From assembly GCA_021772195.1 (NCBI GenBank), contig JAJFML010000213.1:1-7147 (forward strand): a DNA stretch of 7,147 bases, written 5' to 3'. Shown in pieces: positions 6,287 to 7,147 of this stretch. The notes beneath the pieces were generated by a model that did not search any database, had not been told where the DNA came from, and saw only the letters and a list, made by a program, of their open reading frames with translations. The DNA is from Chlamydiota bacterium (GTDB lineage Bacteria > Chlamydiota > Chlamydiia > Chlamydiales > SM23-39). Each line of letters starts with the position of its first letter. The first letter of the stretch is position 1. The translations under genes and the position numbers were made by a program.

Positions 6287-6597
6287 AAAAAGAAATTCAT
6301 CCATCATCAGATACGCCCTATGAAGATCTGCATTTTACAAAGGAGATCGTGCGCATGGGAATGTCTTTTATATCCAATGCCATTCGCAGTAAAGAGAATA
6401 TCGCAGATATTCACAGAGTGATGAAAGAGACAAAGATGCAGGTAGACAAGCTAAAAGACCCCAATATAGCTCAAGCATTCAACCAAATCTGCTATCTTTT
6501 AGATCATAACTATCCTATTTCAGAGCATACTAATTGGGATGTGATCAAAATGTTGGGCAGGTGCTTCTATTATATCGATGAAAAGACGCTATATTAA
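6283..6597 (+). CDS. Small uncharacterised protein (104 residues), coupled to the preceding gene
   Basis: I do not recognise the family. The ATG overlaps the preceding TGA by 4 nt, and a purine-rich GGGGGAAAA lies directly upstream within the first gene, so translation is probably coupled. The protein looks soluble and mainly helical. It has a helix at about 18-36 (HFTKEIVRMGMSFISNAIRS lies at 17-36), another at about 39-58, a third with NIAQAFNQICYLLD (61-74), and an aromatic C-terminal end with CFYYIDEKTLY (94-104). There are two cysteines (70 and 94). No catalytic motif, signal peptide or membrane segment is evident. The stop TAA overlaps the stop of the convergent rmlB. As the downstream half of a small two-gene unit it could partner the 86-residue protein. 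A toxin-antitoxin pair is one option, but no known toxin motif is visible. Confidence 0.7.
   Translation: MKKEIHPSSDTPYEDLHFTKEIVRMGMSFISNAIRSKENIADIHRVMKETKMQVDKLKDPNIAQAFNQICYLLDHNYPISEHTNWDVIKMLGRCFYYIDEKTLY
6594..6597. other. TTAA shared by two convergent stop codons
   Basis: TAA at 6595-6597 ends the plus-strand 104-codon gene. The reverse complement of 6594-6596 is also TAA and ends rmlB. The coding regions overlap by these 4 bp, leaving no room for a terminator between them. Confidence 0.95.
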
Positions 6598-7147
6598 AGC
6601 TTGGCCTGATGTAGGTTCTTTGCAAACCAGTTAATCGTTCTTTTTAAGCCTTCTTCTAGATTTGTTTTAGCTGTATAGCCAAGATACATCAATTTAGAAG
6701 AGTCCATCGCATAGCGATAATCATGGCCTGGCCTATCATCTATAAACGTGATGAGCTTATGAAGATCGTCAAGATCTTGATTTGTCTCTTTTGCAAGAGT
6801 TTTAAGAAGCAGATAGAGAAGATCGATATTTGAGACCTCTTCTTTCCCACCAATATTGTAGGATTCAAAGCTAGGGCCCCATTTTAATATCTCCCAAACA
6901 GCTTCAGCATGATCTTCGACAAAGATCCAATCACGGATGTTTTTCCCATTTCCATAAACAGGCAAAGACCTGCCACAAAGTGCGTTTGTGATCATGAGCG
7001 GGATAAACTTCTCAGGAAACTGGTAGGGCCCGTAATTATTAGCTGCCCTTGAAATAGTTGCAGATATTTTGTAGGTATTTACATAGGCCCGGATGAGATG
7101 ATCTGCAGCTGCCTTTGATGCTGAATAGGGAGAGTTAGGACGATAGG
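6594..7147 (-). CDS. rmlB: dTDP-glucose 4,6-dehydratase, C-terminal part (gene runs off the right edge)
   Basis: This enzyme converts dTDP-glucose to dTDP-4-keto-6-deoxyglucose, the second step toward dTDP-rhamnose and related sugars for surface polysaccharides. Only the last 183 residues are inside the window. The frame stays open to base 7147, so the N-terminal Rossmann NAD-binding half lies outside. The visible part opens with NSPYSASKAAADHLIRAY, carrying the SDR catalytic Tyr-x3-Lys (codons at 7125-7127 and 7113-7115). It continues with the RmlB-specific NNYGPYQFPEKFIPL, IRDWIFVEDHAEAV, YNIGG and DDRPGHDYRYAMD. These blocks separate RmlB from other sugar epimerases and dehydratases such as GalE. 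An internal ATG at 6993-6995 is a Met codon, not the start, because conserved family sequence continues upstream of it. It ends tail-to-tail with the 104-codon gene. Other dTDP-sugar genes may lie to the right. Confidence 0.93.
   Translation of the reverse strand, partial: YRPNSPYSASKAAADHLIRAYVNTYKISATISRAANNYGPYQFPEKFIPLMITNALCGRSLPVYGNGKNIRDWIFVEDHAEAVWEILKWGPSFESYNIGGKEEVSNIDLLYLLLKTLAKETNQDLDDLHKLITFIDDRPGHDYRYAMDSSKLMYLGYTAKTNLEEGLKRTINWFAKNLHQAKL

Noticed and set aside
6026..6597. Calling the small-gene pair a toxin-antitoxin system
   Set aside because: Size and overlap fit, but neither protein shows a recognisable toxin fold motif or an antitoxin DNA-binding motif, so the label would be a guess.
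6993..6995. ATG as the start of a 133-codon gene at the right edge
   Set aside because: The frame continues upstream to the window edge with RmlB family motifs, including the catalytic Tyr-x3-Lys, so this is an internal Met.

Overview
The window looks like the chromosome of an AT-rich bacterium using the standard code. Its best-understood part is a complete sufB-sufC-sufD-sufS operon on the minus strand, which makes iron-sulfur clusters. The gene order, the compact low-GC layout and the lone SUF core with no A-type carrier or SufE/SufU beside it would suit a chlamydia-like (environmental Chlamydiota) organism. This assignment is inference: no rRNA or lineage-specific marker is present. A dTDP-glucose 4,6-dehydratase at the right edge implies nucleotide-sugar or surface-polysaccharide synthesis. 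If the host is chlamydial, that favours an environmental lineage over the classical pathogens.

Layout from left to right. Positions 26-4695 hold the SUF operon, transcribed right to left: sufB (scaffold), sufC (ATPase), sufD (scaffold partner) and sufS (cysteine desulfurase). The genes are nearly fused: an 11-nt gap between sufB and sufC, a 4-nt ATGA overlap between sufC and sufD, and a 4-nt gap between sufD and sufS. A near-consensus housekeeping promoter (TTGACA, 17 nt, TAAAAT) lies at 4720-4748, just upstream of sufB. SufS would release sulfur from cysteine as a persulfide. The SufBCD complex, powered by SufC, would assemble the cluster.

Positions 4799-5908 hold a 369-residue Ala/Gly-rich protein on the minus strand that I do not recognise. 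It appears to have its own promoter with a perfect -10 box and a 12-bp palindrome at the predicted transcription start. Diverging from it on the plus strand are two small overlapping genes of 86 and 104 codons (6026-6597), also unrecognised. The first carries an 11-A homopolymer in codons 4-7. The second ends tail-to-tail with the partial rmlB gene, and one TTAA supplies the stop codons on both strands. rmlB continues past the right edge, so only its C-terminal 183 residues are visible.

No rRNA, tRNA, CRISPR array, insertion sequence or phage gene was seen. The least explained part is 4799-6597 (the orphan gene plus the divergent small-gene pair). It is a reasonable place to look for something new, but the sequence alone gives no function.
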